From Kalmusia sp. IMI 367209 (taxonomy: Eukaryota; Ascomycota; Dothideomycetes; Pleosporales; Didymosphaeriaceae): DNA of 64,000 nucleotides. Positions 33,301 through 45,300 of the stretch are shown here, one piece after another. The DNA lies in contig JAPEUQ010000012.1 of NCBI GenBank assembly GCA_027946365.1, positions 744,001 to 808,000 of the forward strand. The letters run 5' to 3'. Position numbers and translations under genes: made by a program. Each line of letters opens with the position of its first letter. Position 1 is the first letter of the stretch. The notes below the pieces were generated by a model. The model ran no database searches. It was not told the DNA's origin and saw nothing but the letters and a program-made list of their open reading frames with translations.

Positions 33301-34018
33301 CATTGTTACAACCAGGTCGATAGCCAGGTCCTCATCTGTTCGGGTCGCTGTTTTCAATGGATAGCTACCGGTAGCATTTATGCTCGCAGGACGATCGTAT
33401 TGGAACTTGTATTTCGCATCGGTCGGCGGTTGAGGATTTGGGAAAGGTATAGTAACACCGGCAGATCTAAGTGACTTTTGCGCTTCGGCGAGCTACACTC
33501 TGTTAGACTTGCGCATCAAAGCGGTGCTGGCAGCATACAAGTAGTGGTTCTCGGCTTGGGAGTTGCTCGATGAGGCCTTTCAGAGTGCGCATAGCATTTT
33601 CGGCTGGGGCTTCCTTTTTGCCATACTTGAGCTTGACCTGATCAAGTAGCTCGTCCACTTGAAGCTTGAATACATTCGATTTGAACGTCTCCGCTGTGTA
33701 GGCGCCGCCTTGAAGTTGCGCGTCCGATTTTCTGCGCGGTTTCGACTTTTCTTCATGGTCGGATTTTGAGACTGCTTTCCGTTGCTTTGTCGCGGGACCT
33801 GCTACCTCTTCTTCCTCGTTCGCCCCGTCTGATGAATCACCGGTTGAGGCGCCATCCTCATTTGCATCGTCTGGCTCATCCATCGAAAGATCGTTTGCGT
33901 CGCAGTCGTCATCGTCACTCGAGAAATTGCCATGGGTAACATCCTCTCCAAAGCTCGCATCACTATCGCTGTTCTCGCCGTCGTGTTTCAGCTTTCTGCG
34001 CTTCGTTGCGGGCGCCAT
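30394..34018 (-). CDS. UTP22: U3 snoRNP protein Utp22 / Nrap
   Basis: Two exons, 34018-33539 and 33492-30394, with a 46-nt intron, give about 1192 residues; yeast Utp22 is of similar size. The N-terminus is basic then strongly acidic (KRRKLKHDGENSDSD, multiple D/E runs), as in nucleolar proteins. The Nrap region begins after the splice: VTIPFPNPQPPTDAKYKF, then DEDLAIDLVVTMPKSIFQDKDYLNYRYFYKRAFYL. Further conserved blocks include AFKDACIVGRVWLKQRGF, GGFGNFEWAVLMALLMQ and FKDGSILESVVW. Utp22 is part of the UTP-C module with Rrp7 and casein kinase 2 in the small-subunit processome and is needed for 18S rRNA maturation. The fold is of the nucleotidyltransferase type (poly(A)-polymerase-like) thought to be inactive. 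It shares a 277-bp divergent promoter with cystathionine gamma-synthase. Confidence 0.95.
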
Positions 34019-34116
34019 GTCTAGAGTTGTTGTGAGTGCACTTTCGCGAATTCAAAAAATTTCCTGACGATGATGTGGCGCATGAGTCGTGCCTGCAGCT
34101 GTGGCTCGTGCCCTTC

Positions 34117-34128
34117 CTTATCGATAAG
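34117..34128. promoter_or_regulatory. 12-bp palindrome CTTATCGATAAG
   Basis: Perfect palindrome CTTATCGATAAG in the UTP22/CGS divergent promoter. It contains overlapping inverted GATA words (TTATC and GATAA). The function is not known. Confidence 0.45.
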
Positions 34129-34205
34129 TAAAAAGTTTGGGGGGACTGCCGGCGCCCGACGTCGGAGAAAGAGACTAGTGGCTCGGTCTAGCAAACTGAC
34201 ATTGC

Positions 34206-34213
34206 CTCATCGC
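34206..34213 (-). promoter_or_regulatory. PAC-type element GCGATGAG
   Basis: Reads CTCATCGC on the plus strand, so GCGATGAG toward UTP22, about 190 bp upstream of its ATG. The PAC motif is the known promoter element of ribosome-biogenesis genes in yeasts and many fungi, which suits UTP22. Confidence 0.55.
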
Positions 34214-34295
34214 CGACAACAAACTGCTGTGTATCTATACAGACATTGGTTCTCATCCTTCCACCGACCTTCTCGACTCTCACTTTCCCCCGGAA

Positions 34296-36433
34296 ATGGC
34301 TGTTTCCAACTCGACCGAGAACGATGTTGAAGTTGGGGAGAGCATTCCCCCCATGACAGCGCACGTGAGTCACTGAATCATCAATACATATCGGCATTTT
34401 CTCACTGAAGCGCAAAGGCTGTCAGCGTTTCGCTACCGACATGGAGAGCGAATGTGGGATACGAAGAAGGCGAAGAATGGGTGCTTAGCAAAATGAAGAC
34501 TGGCTATCCACGGTTTGTTGGATCGGTTTTCACCATTTGTACGAAATGAGTCCTGATATCAGAAGGTTCTTCATCCATAAGGTGATCCAGAAGTTCGCCG
34601 CCGAAATTGCCACAAAGTATGGACAACCGGATGAGCAAGCAATGCTCTTTCCGACACATGCAACTGCGGCGAGGTGTCAAGATTTTATTCTCCGACAGGC
34701 TCCGGAATTGAATGGCCAGCAAGTACGGGTTGTAGATCTCGTACCACGTTCAGAGAAAGAGCGCTCACAGGAGTTTGACATCATATCTCCCAGGATATCC
34801 GCAGTATTGTTCCCTGGAAGCCATTTCAAGCTTGCTAAAACATTCTGGCAGCATTCAGGAGAAGGCGTCTCAAGCCGTCGCGCTGAATATTGTCAGAGCT
34901 TGTTTGCCAAAGATGTGTTGATCGACTCGAAGGAAGTCTGCAATGCACCTAGAACCTGCAAAGGACCCCGACGATACAGACAGAAGACATCAATCGACCT
35001 CACCGAGTCCGAAGATCGTCCGAACGGAAATGAGAATCATGATTCTACTCGGTTTGTCGAAGAGAGATTTGGGCGCAATCTTGACATTTCCCAGACTAAA
35101 AACGCTAAGCTAGCCGTACGAAGACGCATAGCAGGATCATTGACCGCGAATGTTGGGTTGACCGAAGCATTGTCCCTGGAGAAAGATATTGACAGGACGC
35201 GCGATGTTGGCGAGTTCAGCGAGGATGATGTCTATCTCTATCCATGTGGCATGAACTCTATATTCAGCGCTCACAGAGTTATGATGTCAACTAAGACTCC
35301 ACTCAAAAGTATCGTATACGGGTACGGATTAGCTAGCTTATTCTTAAAAATAAAACTAACTAGAATAGGTTTCCCTATATCGACACATTGAAGATAGTAG
35401 AGAAATTTGGTCCAGGCTGCCAGTTCTACGGTTTCGGTTCCTCGGAAGAGCTAGACGACCTAGAGAAGCGATTAGAAGGTGGTGAGCGCTTCTTGGCCCT
35501 GTTCACTGAGTTCCCTGGCAACCCTCTGCTACGTTCACCGGATCTTGAACGCATTCGCTATCTCGCCGACAAATACGGGTTCTACGTGGTCGTTGATGAA
35601 ACCATTGGTAATTTCCTGAACGTCAATGTTCTACCTTTTGCAGACGTAGTCGTCAGCAGCCTGACGAAGGTGTTCAGTGGTGACAGTAATGTCATGGGAG
35701 GAAGGCAAGTGGGCTCATCTGTACACGGTTTGATACTAACCTAGTTTCAGTCTTGTGCTCAACCCGAAGTCGAAGAACTACAAGGTTCTCAAACGTGCCT
35801 GGGATGAAACCTATGAGGATAATCATTGGGCAGAGGACAGCATCTTCCTTGAGCGCAACAGCCGTGACTTTGTTTCACGTATTGAACGCATCAATGCCAA
35901 TGCAGAAGCAATATGCGAAGTGCTACTTGCGCACCCTCATGGTCAGTTCACTCGATATTTGTTTTGACTCGAACTAACTCTATTGTAGTCAAGAAGGTCT
36001 ACTACCCGAAGCACAGCGAGACGCGACCATTCTACGAGAAGTGCAGAAACGCAAACGGTGGCTATGGTGGACTGCTCTCAGCGACGTTCTACACAAAGCA
36101 GGACGCTACCAACTTCTTCGACAACTTGGATACTGTCAAAGGGCCTAGTCTAGGCACAAATTTCACACTCAGGTATGACTACACCCGTCTCAAATTCAAC
36201 AGAGCACGGTCACTGATAGCATTGTAGTTCGCCATACGTGATATTAGCGCATTACGGCGAACTCGATTGGGCGAGTAGCCATAATTACCATACTACAAAC
36301 AGCAAACTAACAGGCACAGGCTGCATCATGGGGCGTCGAAGCGGACTTGGTCCGTTTCAGCGTTGGTTTGGAAGAAACGAGCAAGCTGGTCAGCACTTTT
36401 CAGCGCGCCCTTGGAGCCATTTCCCTGTCATGA
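34296..36433 (+). CDS. STR2: Cystathionine gamma-synthase
   Basis: PLP enzyme joining an activated homoserine ester with cysteine to make cystathionine, in transsulfuration to methionine. Eight exons: 34296-34364, 34418-34512, 34566-35321, 35369-35704, 35751-35941, 35989-36172, 36228-36270, 36320-36433, giving about 595 residues. The N-terminal block [26 protein letters not shown] and the splice to YPRFFIHK are diagnostic for the long fungal form. [44 protein letters not shown] and [16 protein letters not shown] (PLP-binding lysine in SLTK) follow. The protein ends [23 protein letters not shown]...LGAISLS. Introns 4 and 7 use GC donors (GCAAGT at 35705, GCGAGT at 36271); only these keep the frame and restore the conserved residues. 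Other introns are GT-AG, 46-55 nt. Confidence 0.93.
34362..34372. promoter_or_regulatory. Overlapping CACGTG and TGAGTCA words
   Basis: CACGTG (34362-34367) overlaps TGAGTCA (34366-34372) at the exon 1/intron 1 border of cystathionine gamma-synthase. On the minus strand this reads TGACTCACGTG, a Gcn4/CPC1-type site merged with a Cbf1-type E-box, both known regulators of sulfur amino acid genes. Its intragenic position makes function uncertain. Confidence 0.3.
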
Positions 36434-39400
36434 ACACCGTTCACCAGCTAGCGTCCCATGTTCGAAGCGTACACTAACCCGAATACAACATCTGTTTAAA
36501 CTTTGCCCTCGTCAACCCTTGTCTTACCATCTGCTTCCTTGCGTTTCGCGTTCGCATTGTGAGAGCTCAGATCTATGGCTAGCGGAGTTAATTTCCTTGG
36601 AGCCATGTGTTCCTCCACTAGGCTATGCTGCGGGGATGTCTGGCTTCCTTCGTGTGGGTGTTGTAGATCGCCATACCTTGACCGCATTATTGTTTTGATG
36701 CTAATAACCACAGAAGCCCTCGGAAAGAGCGCGTGTGAATGTTTAAATGACCCACTACATCGATAGGGCTTCAGTAATGCGTTTTGTGGAGATCCGATCC
36801 TGACGTGTCGTGTTTCAGCTAGTTTGGGGGGCGGGAACAATATGTACGTTTGCATGAATACATCGGAGCTCTGTGTATCTGTGTAATTTACAGCAACAGA
36901 ACTATAGAGAACATTAGTGAATTCCCGATGGTTGCATTCACTAGCCTTTTTTTCAGTCCGTACATAACTCTCCTGCTTATGATTGAGAGTAAGTCCTCTA
37001 TAAGCCTTCCATTATGGCATAAGCATCTACGAACACCGGCAATATACGTATCTGAACCCCGTTCAAATGTACAAGTACACGTTGTTCAACATTGCCTATA
37101 CATCAAGATCGGCAACGTTTGTGGCCCCGCGGACGTACGGCCGTACCGGCATTTAACGACTCATTCAACCCCAACCCTCAACAACTCGCAATTTTCTTCA
37201 TATCTTGTTGCCCAGAAATCGTGGCAACTAGTAGTCGGCGAAATGGGCGCAATACTTCGACCGGCTTTGCTGTACAGTACAGCCTTGCCCAACATTACAA
37301 ATCGCCCCTTACTAGTGTTCACGCCTACGAGTCATGCCCCATCTCTGGTCACAACCTCGGGTGAGGCCATTCAAGCATCAAGAGAATAGTAACAAGACAA
37401 GTCCTGGGGATGGCTGCCATCGCAGGAGAGGAGCCAAGCCTAATCCTTCTCTTAGTTCTGCCGCGCAGCACCCACGCACGGCACGACAAGCATGGCTGTT
37501 GGAGCAAGCCAGCCGTGCAGCAGCGCTTCAGCACTGCATTCTTAGCCAGCTCATGACACTCTGGTAGGCTTACCCCGTGGGTAAAGTTGAACGCCGACTA
37601 CATGCCCGGCCGCTGTACGGGAAGGGAGGGTGACTAACTAGGAACGCAGTAGGCAACAGGATAGTCAACGCCCGGGGCTGGGATCAAATCCTTTGGAAGT
37701 GTTCAACAAGCAGAAGGCGTTTCCCGCTTTAGACTTATCGCGGTCGTTCCAGCGTGCCGGGTGGAAGGTGAGGGAATAAGCCACCTGCATATGGGGAGCA
37801 TGGTCAAGTGCCCGAGCATACAGTGCGGCCAATGGTGGCACACGGATAGATGAATTATATGTATACCATGGGTGTGTATGTATGTGATGGCCCCGTCCGA
37901 GGAGATGCAGTCCAATGTACGGCTGCCACTGGTCATCCGCTCAGTTTCCATCACCACGCTCCAGGGAACTGCCAACCCGGATGTTGGCTCTTTCAGGGTA
38001 GTGAAGTATGGTACTATGATGGTACGATTAAGCTACGGCCGTGGTACCATCTTAGCACAAAAGCCATGCCGGTTATTGCCATGTCCGTCACTAAAGCCCT
38101 TCGTTATAGACTATTGTTAGACGAGAGATTCTAGCCTTAGTGCAGAAAGACGACGCAAAGTGCCTTGGGCTCCACGGAAGGATTCAAGTGACGAGTTCTA
38201 GTGAGCATTGATTCTATTTTCTGTTCTTCCAAATCGCACCTCTCCACAGAGCGTCGAGAGATACCGGACAAGAAGCACTTTGCGATCACGTGGACAATTG
38301 CGATTATTTCCCCATTAGGGTCAGTATTGCGATTCGGACCCCTACAGATAGACACGATTTCAATCATACCCGATAGCACCGGCAAAGCAGAGGCCAATTT
38401 CGCTTGTTCTTACGCAGCATAGCTGCCGAGCACTCTTAATGTTTACAGCGGTCCTAGCCTAACGGCCACACTTCAGGCCCCCCCTGTAGCCAGGTAGGTG
38501 GTCCGCACACACATGGTTCTGGGGCCAACAGGTGGTGTAGGAAACAAACGAGCCCAGGGCATGGATGGGAGATGCAGGCGCGCAATGCGCACCGCCGCAG
38601 GGTGAAGGGGCCCCGTGCGTATCGCATGCTTGGTCCTTTCGCAAACGGACAGTGACTGCGCCTTCTGCCAATCGTGGCTCAAACAAGAGCAGGTCATGCC
38701 ACGGTGCGGGGAACACGGTTCTGCAGTCTAAGAATACAATGCGTGATCGCCCAAGGATGTCGAAGCTTCGGTTGGCATCATGGGGAAGTAGTTTTCCTGG
38801 CTTTTGGAGGAAGAGGCTTCGGTCGTCGCGTGGGATGAAGCTCGACAACGTGACGGCTGCAGCATCCAGGACTGCGTCATGGTGTTGCTATTCTAGGCCG
38901 CATCAGTCCATGGCAACGACAATCTGAAGGGCGCTCAACTTGTTTTCTTAGGGGCGGTTAGTCGGCGTCCTAGCGTCCCTCCGGCATCGTTTGGGGACCG
39001 GTTAATCATACGCAGAGCACAGAGTTCACATCTAGCACACAGTGGGTCTCAGCATACCGGCGTCCATGGTTCGCCGGTAGGATTGAAGTAAGGTCCGGGA
39101 AGGCGGGTTTTGTTGGCAGCGCCGCGTGCGTGTTGAGAGTGCACTGTGCACAGAGGCACGCCGAACACGTGCTTCGGCAAACTACTGTGGCCGTCCGAAA
39201 GCGGAGGGGCAGGCCAATGAGAGGGGACCCGACCCAACGTCTGCATCATGTCAGACATCGCAATGTTCCAACATGATACACGCTCTGATGTTTCACCCTC
39301 ACCGCACCGCCTGGCAACCGTCTGGAGAGGCGCCATGGCGACAGCGGATCGCAACCGTGTCCGGACGGGCAGACGGTCAGTCGGTCACGTGCAGCGCCCA

Positions 39401-40786
39401 AACGCCCGGCGCGCCACAGGAGCAATGCGACGCGATGCATGATGAAGCCGTTGCGCTGGAAAGCCTCCACCATGTCGTCTGCACGCCAGTCCACTGTCCC
39501 TCTCACGACCGCCCCCACGGGCTACCGCGCCGGCTCGGACTCAACATGGCATCGCGGTCGGGGCGGAAATTAGCGCGTGAGCGGACAGCACCACTCTGCA
39601 CTCTCTGGCCTCACTGGCCTCACCTCAGCCATCCGCATGCGGCCTTGGGCCAGGTCGTATGACAGGGCCTCTGGAGCCCCGTGGCACTCGCAGCGCCTTC
39701 GATGCAGCTTCCAGAAGCACCCGAACGGCGGCCCTGGCAATCCAGCCGGCGGGAGGACTCGACCCTCAACGGCCGGAGGCATACGCTGGCGCAAATTTAG
39801 AAGCCATGGAATCTCCCGCATCCCTTCGCTCACAAAACTTGACATGGTCAGCGATCGCGAGGCTTAGCCAGCGTCATGCTCGACGTGCTCGCGACCGTCG
39901 GGAGGCTTGGAGATGAAGCAAGTGCACGCGCCACGACCCCATTCGCGCGACGACCTCATCTCTTGTCGACTGTTTGCGCAGTTCAGTCTAGTCGCTCGCC
40001 CGGGCCCCTGAGACGCTACAGGCCGCTATGCTGGAGATGGTGCCAGCGTCGTTCGCCTGCCGCGGCGCCCCATGCTCGCCACCAACAGCTTGACGGGAGA
40101 CGCTCGACGGCCCTCCAGCGTGTGCGCATCGGCACGCGCTACAGCCGGTGGACGGCGACAGTGGACAGCCAGCACACACACACGCACACACGCACACACG
40201 CACACATACAGAATGTGCGCCAGCACCCAGGCGGCCACGCTTACTCGGGGCCTGCAGCACGTCGCCGTCCTGCCGTGCGGCACGATGAGCAGCCCGGCGG
40301 CGGCGCGCCCTCGTGCCTCCCCTCCCCCAGCAGCGGCCGTGACGCCCCTCTCATCACCGTACCCTGGAGAACTGCTGTCGTCTCGCTCGAGCATCCAGGA
40401 TTCTTGCTGCGGCAGGGGCTGGTCGCTGGAGCGCTCTGACACTAAACGGTCGGAAGCTTGGCCGCACGGCCGGCTAGGATGAGAATCCGTCAAGGCACCA
40501 ACCAGTGCCAGCCGCTTTGCCGGGAATGGGAGTGTTGGCCTCGCAGATGTAATGTTACTGGGTCTCAGGGCCTATACCAGTATATACTTGCCAGCAACCC
40601 CGGGCATGGCGCAGGCCACCTCCAGAGAACAAGACCAAGGTGCAAGTCTGCCTTGCGCGCTCTGGTACTTTTCATAGGGCTGCTATAAACCTCATACTTA
40701 GGCATAAGCCAATGCAGGAACACAAATGTATGTTTACCCCCACACCGTCCGACCTTTAAACACATGACGGCCTCATCCTGTTGATC
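36434..40786. other. 4.35-kb gene-free region upstream of C2H2 gene
   Basis: No convincing gene. Many short frames occur on both strands, all overlapping and without domains; most are a by-product of GC-rich DNA between about 38460 and 40500. A CA-rich microsatellite lies at 40173-40207. The region may be a long regulatory or 5' leader region of the C2H2 gene at 40787, or may contain non-coding transcripts. No tRNA or transposon terminal repeats were seen. Confidence 0.45.
40173..40207. repeat. CA-rich microsatellite
   Basis: A run of (CA)n interrupted by regularly spaced CGCACA units, 35 bp. Confidence 0.85.
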
Positions 40787-42304
40787 ATGACCCCACGGTC
40801 TCCAACACAACAACCCAAGACGACCACAATCTCACGACGACTTAGAAACCGCGCCGACCAACATCTTTCCGTCCAACCTCCCGAACTCCCACAGTTGCGG
40901 GGTCTGCGCTCTCGCCGTGCCGCAACGCTTCCTTTAAATCGCCGCACTTCTACCAACTACCCAGCACCAGAGGGCCACATCCAGTCCTGGGATCCCAATC
41001 TCGACGCCTTCCCACGTAGCAACACTTCACATCCCGCTGAACTATCCGAAATATCACAGTCGAATTTGCTTCTCCAAGAGGCTCTAGATATCGCAACCTA
41101 CCACTCGCCTCGAGACCCATCCTCCGCGCTAGGTTCTATTCCGTCGGAGCCGGAGCGAGAGAGCTACCACATCCATTCGACATCACCCGCCGACCTTCTT
41201 CCCTCACCTTTGCCTTCATTGTCAGGTAGCCATACTGCTACTGAATTTGACCTGCGCCTTTCGGCGGATCCAGAACCACCTCACGATCCATCGCTTGAAT
41301 TGCAAGATATGAGGTATGCGCCCGATTCGCAAAAAAATATCTCATAACTCACAATATTATTTTTTTTTAGCACTCTGGGGTTTATGATGGCGCCTGCACC
41401 GTATGGTATGGAGCACCACTACGGATCTCCTCCGTCTATGGAATCTCCCAGTAAGCAGCGGACCCCACCTAATACGACCGGATCATTGACCAAAATAGGT
41501 TACCCACCCATAAGCCAACCTTACACCGATGCTAAATCATCAGCCTCGTATGCTCCTACTTATTCTGCAAGCCCCAGCATGCATGGTCAAGGTCAATCAA
41601 GAAGATCCACTGAGCCTTCCGGAATGCCGCCTTACCAAGGATCATCTCTGCCACGAAGTCCATACCAACAGTCGATGGGTCCTATTCGCACAAGTCCGAC
41701 CCCGATGAATTACCCTTCGAACTCTGGCGAGCCGTCAGCGATGCTGAGTTCCGCACCACAGGCGTATTCGTACCCTGCGATACACTCAAACCTTCCTCCT
41801 GCATCGTTGGGCAGCAACACATCCAGTTATCCACCGTAGGTAAACGCATGTACGCATTTAGAAATGCGACTGACGAGGAATAGGCCTCCCCTCTACCCCC
41901 CAAGCAGCTACGCCATGAATGAATATACACCACTCCCGACTACTTTATACCCAGCTACTACTTCACCTGCGCCTTATCCTTCATACGAGCATTCGCCTAA
42001 CCTAGCGCCTCACAATGGTGGACCTCTTCCTGGGTCTGCAGCGAACCAAGTGAACCCGACAAATGGACCAATGCCGCGAATAGTGCACTCGCGACCAAAA
42101 CCTCAATGTTGGGAGCATGGTTGCAACGGACGTCAGTTTTCCACATTTAGCAACCTTCTGAGACACCAGCGCGAAAAGTCTGGCACAGCGGCGAAAAGTT
42201 ATTGTCCGCGCTGCGGTGCCGAGTTCACGCGTACGACCGCCAGAAACGGGCATATGGCGCACGAGAAATGCAAGCCACGAAGGACGTCAGATTCGAATAG
42301 GTAA
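40787..42304 (+). CDS. C2H2 zinc-finger regulator, Pro/Ser-rich
   Basis: Three exons (40787-41313, 41371-41835, 41884-42304) give about 470 residues. The N-terminal part is rich in Pro, Ser and charged residues. The middle part has very high Pro/Ser/Tyr content ([18 protein letters not shown] and on), typical of disordered activation regions. Near the C-terminus are two zinc-binding units: [26 protein letters not shown] and [24 protein letters not shown]. The first resembles an atypical C2H2 finger and the second ends with C in place of the last H. A basic tail [10 protein letters not shown] follows. The stop codon TAA overlaps a good splice donor (AG/GTAAGC at 42301), so another 3' exon is possible. 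The gene stands alone in about 11.6 kb, as do several developmental regulators in fungi. I do not recognise a characterised orthologue. Confidence 0.82.
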
Positions 42305-45300
42305 GCGGCAAGGCTGAGCATGACACGCTCGGGCTGACCGCGAGACTGATCTCACGACGTATCGTGAGCATGACTGCTCGATGGGTTTCGATGGGGGCGT
42401 TATGGACCAAAAGGCACCAGAAGGTGGCTTGCGACAAGGAAATCCAACATGATAATATTTTGGAACTGTCGACAACCGTCAGCCGCCCATTGCGGCGCTC
42501 ACCTCACGCCTGCGCAATTTCAACCACCCATCTCGCCGCCCTGGTGATGCGAGGTGTCTAAGTTGAGAAGCAACACTCGGTGGAGACGAAGAGGATGACA
42601 CTAAGGACTATGCATAAGAGATCGGAGTTATTGCAGCGATATCACACAACACTTTGCGCATTTGGAATTCTATTCTTACTTCAAGCACATTTTGTATCGC
42701 TTTTATCCTTTCATCTCAGGGCTCACTATTTATACATTTGCAACACACGAAAAACGAAGATACCACTTTACGCTGCGGCAGACTCAAGTGCTGAGTTTGC
42801 CCAGGAAAAGATATTTGATCTGTCTGCACAGAAGCTTTTTCATCCTCCTGTGCTGGATCGATAAAGATGAAGATTTGTGAGGGCGCGCGGTAGCCATGGG
42901 GAGGGGCGCGTGGATCGCCCGAGAGGGCCGCAGAGGCTATCGCCCCAAGAGCTCGTGCGAAAGGGGAGAGGGTTACGGGCGAGAGCGCGGTTGCAAGCCT
43001 TGCTTACACGGGACGGATGTTACGCTATCGACCAATCGCTTCCGGCATGACCTAAGCGGCCTGGACGTTGTCCCAACGCAACACTCATCGTGCAGTCATT
43101 GAACATTCACCGCCCCGAGGGGGCGGTTCGTATGTCTCTTTGCGGCAATTTTCGGCAAGTTCCGGCACGCCGTCAAGCCTCCATGTAGCCCCTACTGCTG
43201 TAGAAACAAGCAAAATACCGAAAATGCCAACCACTGTCAGCACTTTGCGAACTTTTTTTTGGGTGACATATCTGAAATCCGCTTCTCGAATTCCGTGTGG
43301 TACCGGCGCGGTGTCACGCTAAATGTTGCGATTAGTACAGGGTTCCCGTCTTTTGCTCGAACGAGTAGCGCGTACGCAGTGACCTATCTATGTACTGGTA
43401 CGTACTGGTACGTACGGAAGAATAGGGATACCTGTGTGGGGCTAGTGGGCGCGATGCAAGCGACTGTGCAATTCGGCACACACCACGCACGTACGTGCGA
43501 AGAGCCAGAGTGGATCACCAGCCAGCCAAGCGGTGAACTAAAACGCGTGTCCAATTTTGCGGAGTTTGCCGGCGATAAGTGGGAAAGGTGAGGGTGTGCA
43601 TCTAATGTGTATAGAGTGAGATGATGTATAGCGGTCGTAGTTTCGCTGATGGGCGTACGAGTGAGCACAGCACAGTGATCAGATAATATGAGACTAGCGG
43701 CTTCAAGCCGGAGAAGAGCAGCGTGGGTTGCAAAACGTGTGCAGGGCGGCGCGTGGGCGTGGCGGACGAAGACTTGGGGCGGGAAGCCTCGTTTTGCCAG
43801 CAGCCCTGGGATACCCAGTACCGATCAGTCGTTTCTACATGAGACCCCGCCGTGCCTTACATGAGATGGCTAGTCCGGCGGTCTGTACGACAGGAGATTT
43901 TCCTTTGGGTCTGGGTTTCGGAGGCCTGCCCGCAATGCAATGAGTGCGTCAAAAATCTCCAACATTGCCGCTGCGCATATGATGACATTCCGAGGTTCGA
44001 CGCGAGTTCGCCTTGCGCTCCGACGGCGCGCATCGGCACCGTCTCCGACTTATGTCATCGACAGTAATAGCTTCGTTGGGTTTGGGGTGCGTGGAGTCAT
44101 TGTTGCGCATCTCTACCGTCGGGGGGGGCGGGACATAGTTAGGCTCCGACGCGGATGTCTTGTAAACTCCATAGAGAGAGAGATTAGCAATGATGCGATG
44201 GAACTCCACACAGAGCGATACATTTACAGGTCGGTATGCGAGCGGTCACGTGCTAGGTAAAGTGGGATGAGTCAAGGTAGCGTAAGGAACCGGACCTAAC
44301 GGTGCCTTGCGGACCAATAGAGCCGGATTCCGATATGACGGGGATATCCTTTCTTCCCCACATGGCCCGGGGGCCGGCAGCCTAAATTTAACGCGGACGC
44401 TGGGGTACCCTGAATGGATTTTGCTGCGATTGCTTCGACTGCTTAGAGGCTTGGGTGGTGGGCTTGTCGCTTGAACCTTCGAGCCGGATGCAGTACCCTG
44501 TGCCATGAGAAGTCACGCTAGCGAAGGCGATGCAGTACTTAGGGTGAGACGCTTATAGAACGTTATTAAACGAGCAAGACCCGTTTACAGAAGGTGTCGG
44601 GTAATACTATGCGAAATGACACTGTATGATATAATTGTTGTCTTCTTGATCAGCGAGAAACGAAAGAAAAGCGCAAGGCCTCCTTCACAATGCGGTTAGC
44701 GTCGTACGCTGGGTCAACGCAGAACGTCAGAACGTACGAGCCGCGTGCACGGGATTTCGCGTCTTGCAGCTTGCGATTGGTCGCGGACATCCGTTCGTGG
44801 CGCAGCACTACGATTGTTGCTCGTCGCAAGTCCATTATAGTGCATGGGTATGGTGCGTTCGATGTCAAAATTTTCATATTCGTTCAGAATTGTTGCCGTG
44901 CGCCTTGTTCGTCGCAAGGAATTTGTGATCTCAATTCTGCTCTCACGTGACAAACAGGAGCCTCAAGTTCGACTTCAGCATCTGTCAGAAAGGGAAGCGA
45001 ATGCGATGTGACCACCAGGACACGTCTTACACCGCCCTTTAACTGAAGACGATTTGCCCCGTCAGATCGGGGAACTGCGTTTCCAGAAGAGTGCTGCTGC
45101 GGAAGGTGTGCGATGTGAGTGGTCCACTTGCAGACCGTGCCGCCGTTACAACAGAGTTCTGACATGAACTTGACGACTTCGCTGACAAGCAGATGGCATC
45201 CCCATTCGGGCATCCCTGCCAGACGGCTGTGCGGGAAGGATGAAGTTGCATGAGTGCTAACTGTGGGCCGTCCGGTGCACGTGAACCAAAGTTCCAGAAA

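Noticed and set aside
36271..36319. GT donor at 36275 for intron 7 of cystathionine gamma-synthase
   Set aside because: It shifts the frame and destroys the conserved C-terminal block; the GC donor at 36271 keeps it.
40173..40207. CRISPR-like or satellite array
   Set aside because: Only a simple CA microsatellite; no spaced unit repeats, and the genome is eukaryotic.
38459..40493. Several overlapping frames of 90-190 codons on both strands
   Set aside because: They lie in GC-rich DNA where stops are rare, overlap each other in opposite directions, include microsatellite-coded residues and show no domain or splice-supported structure.
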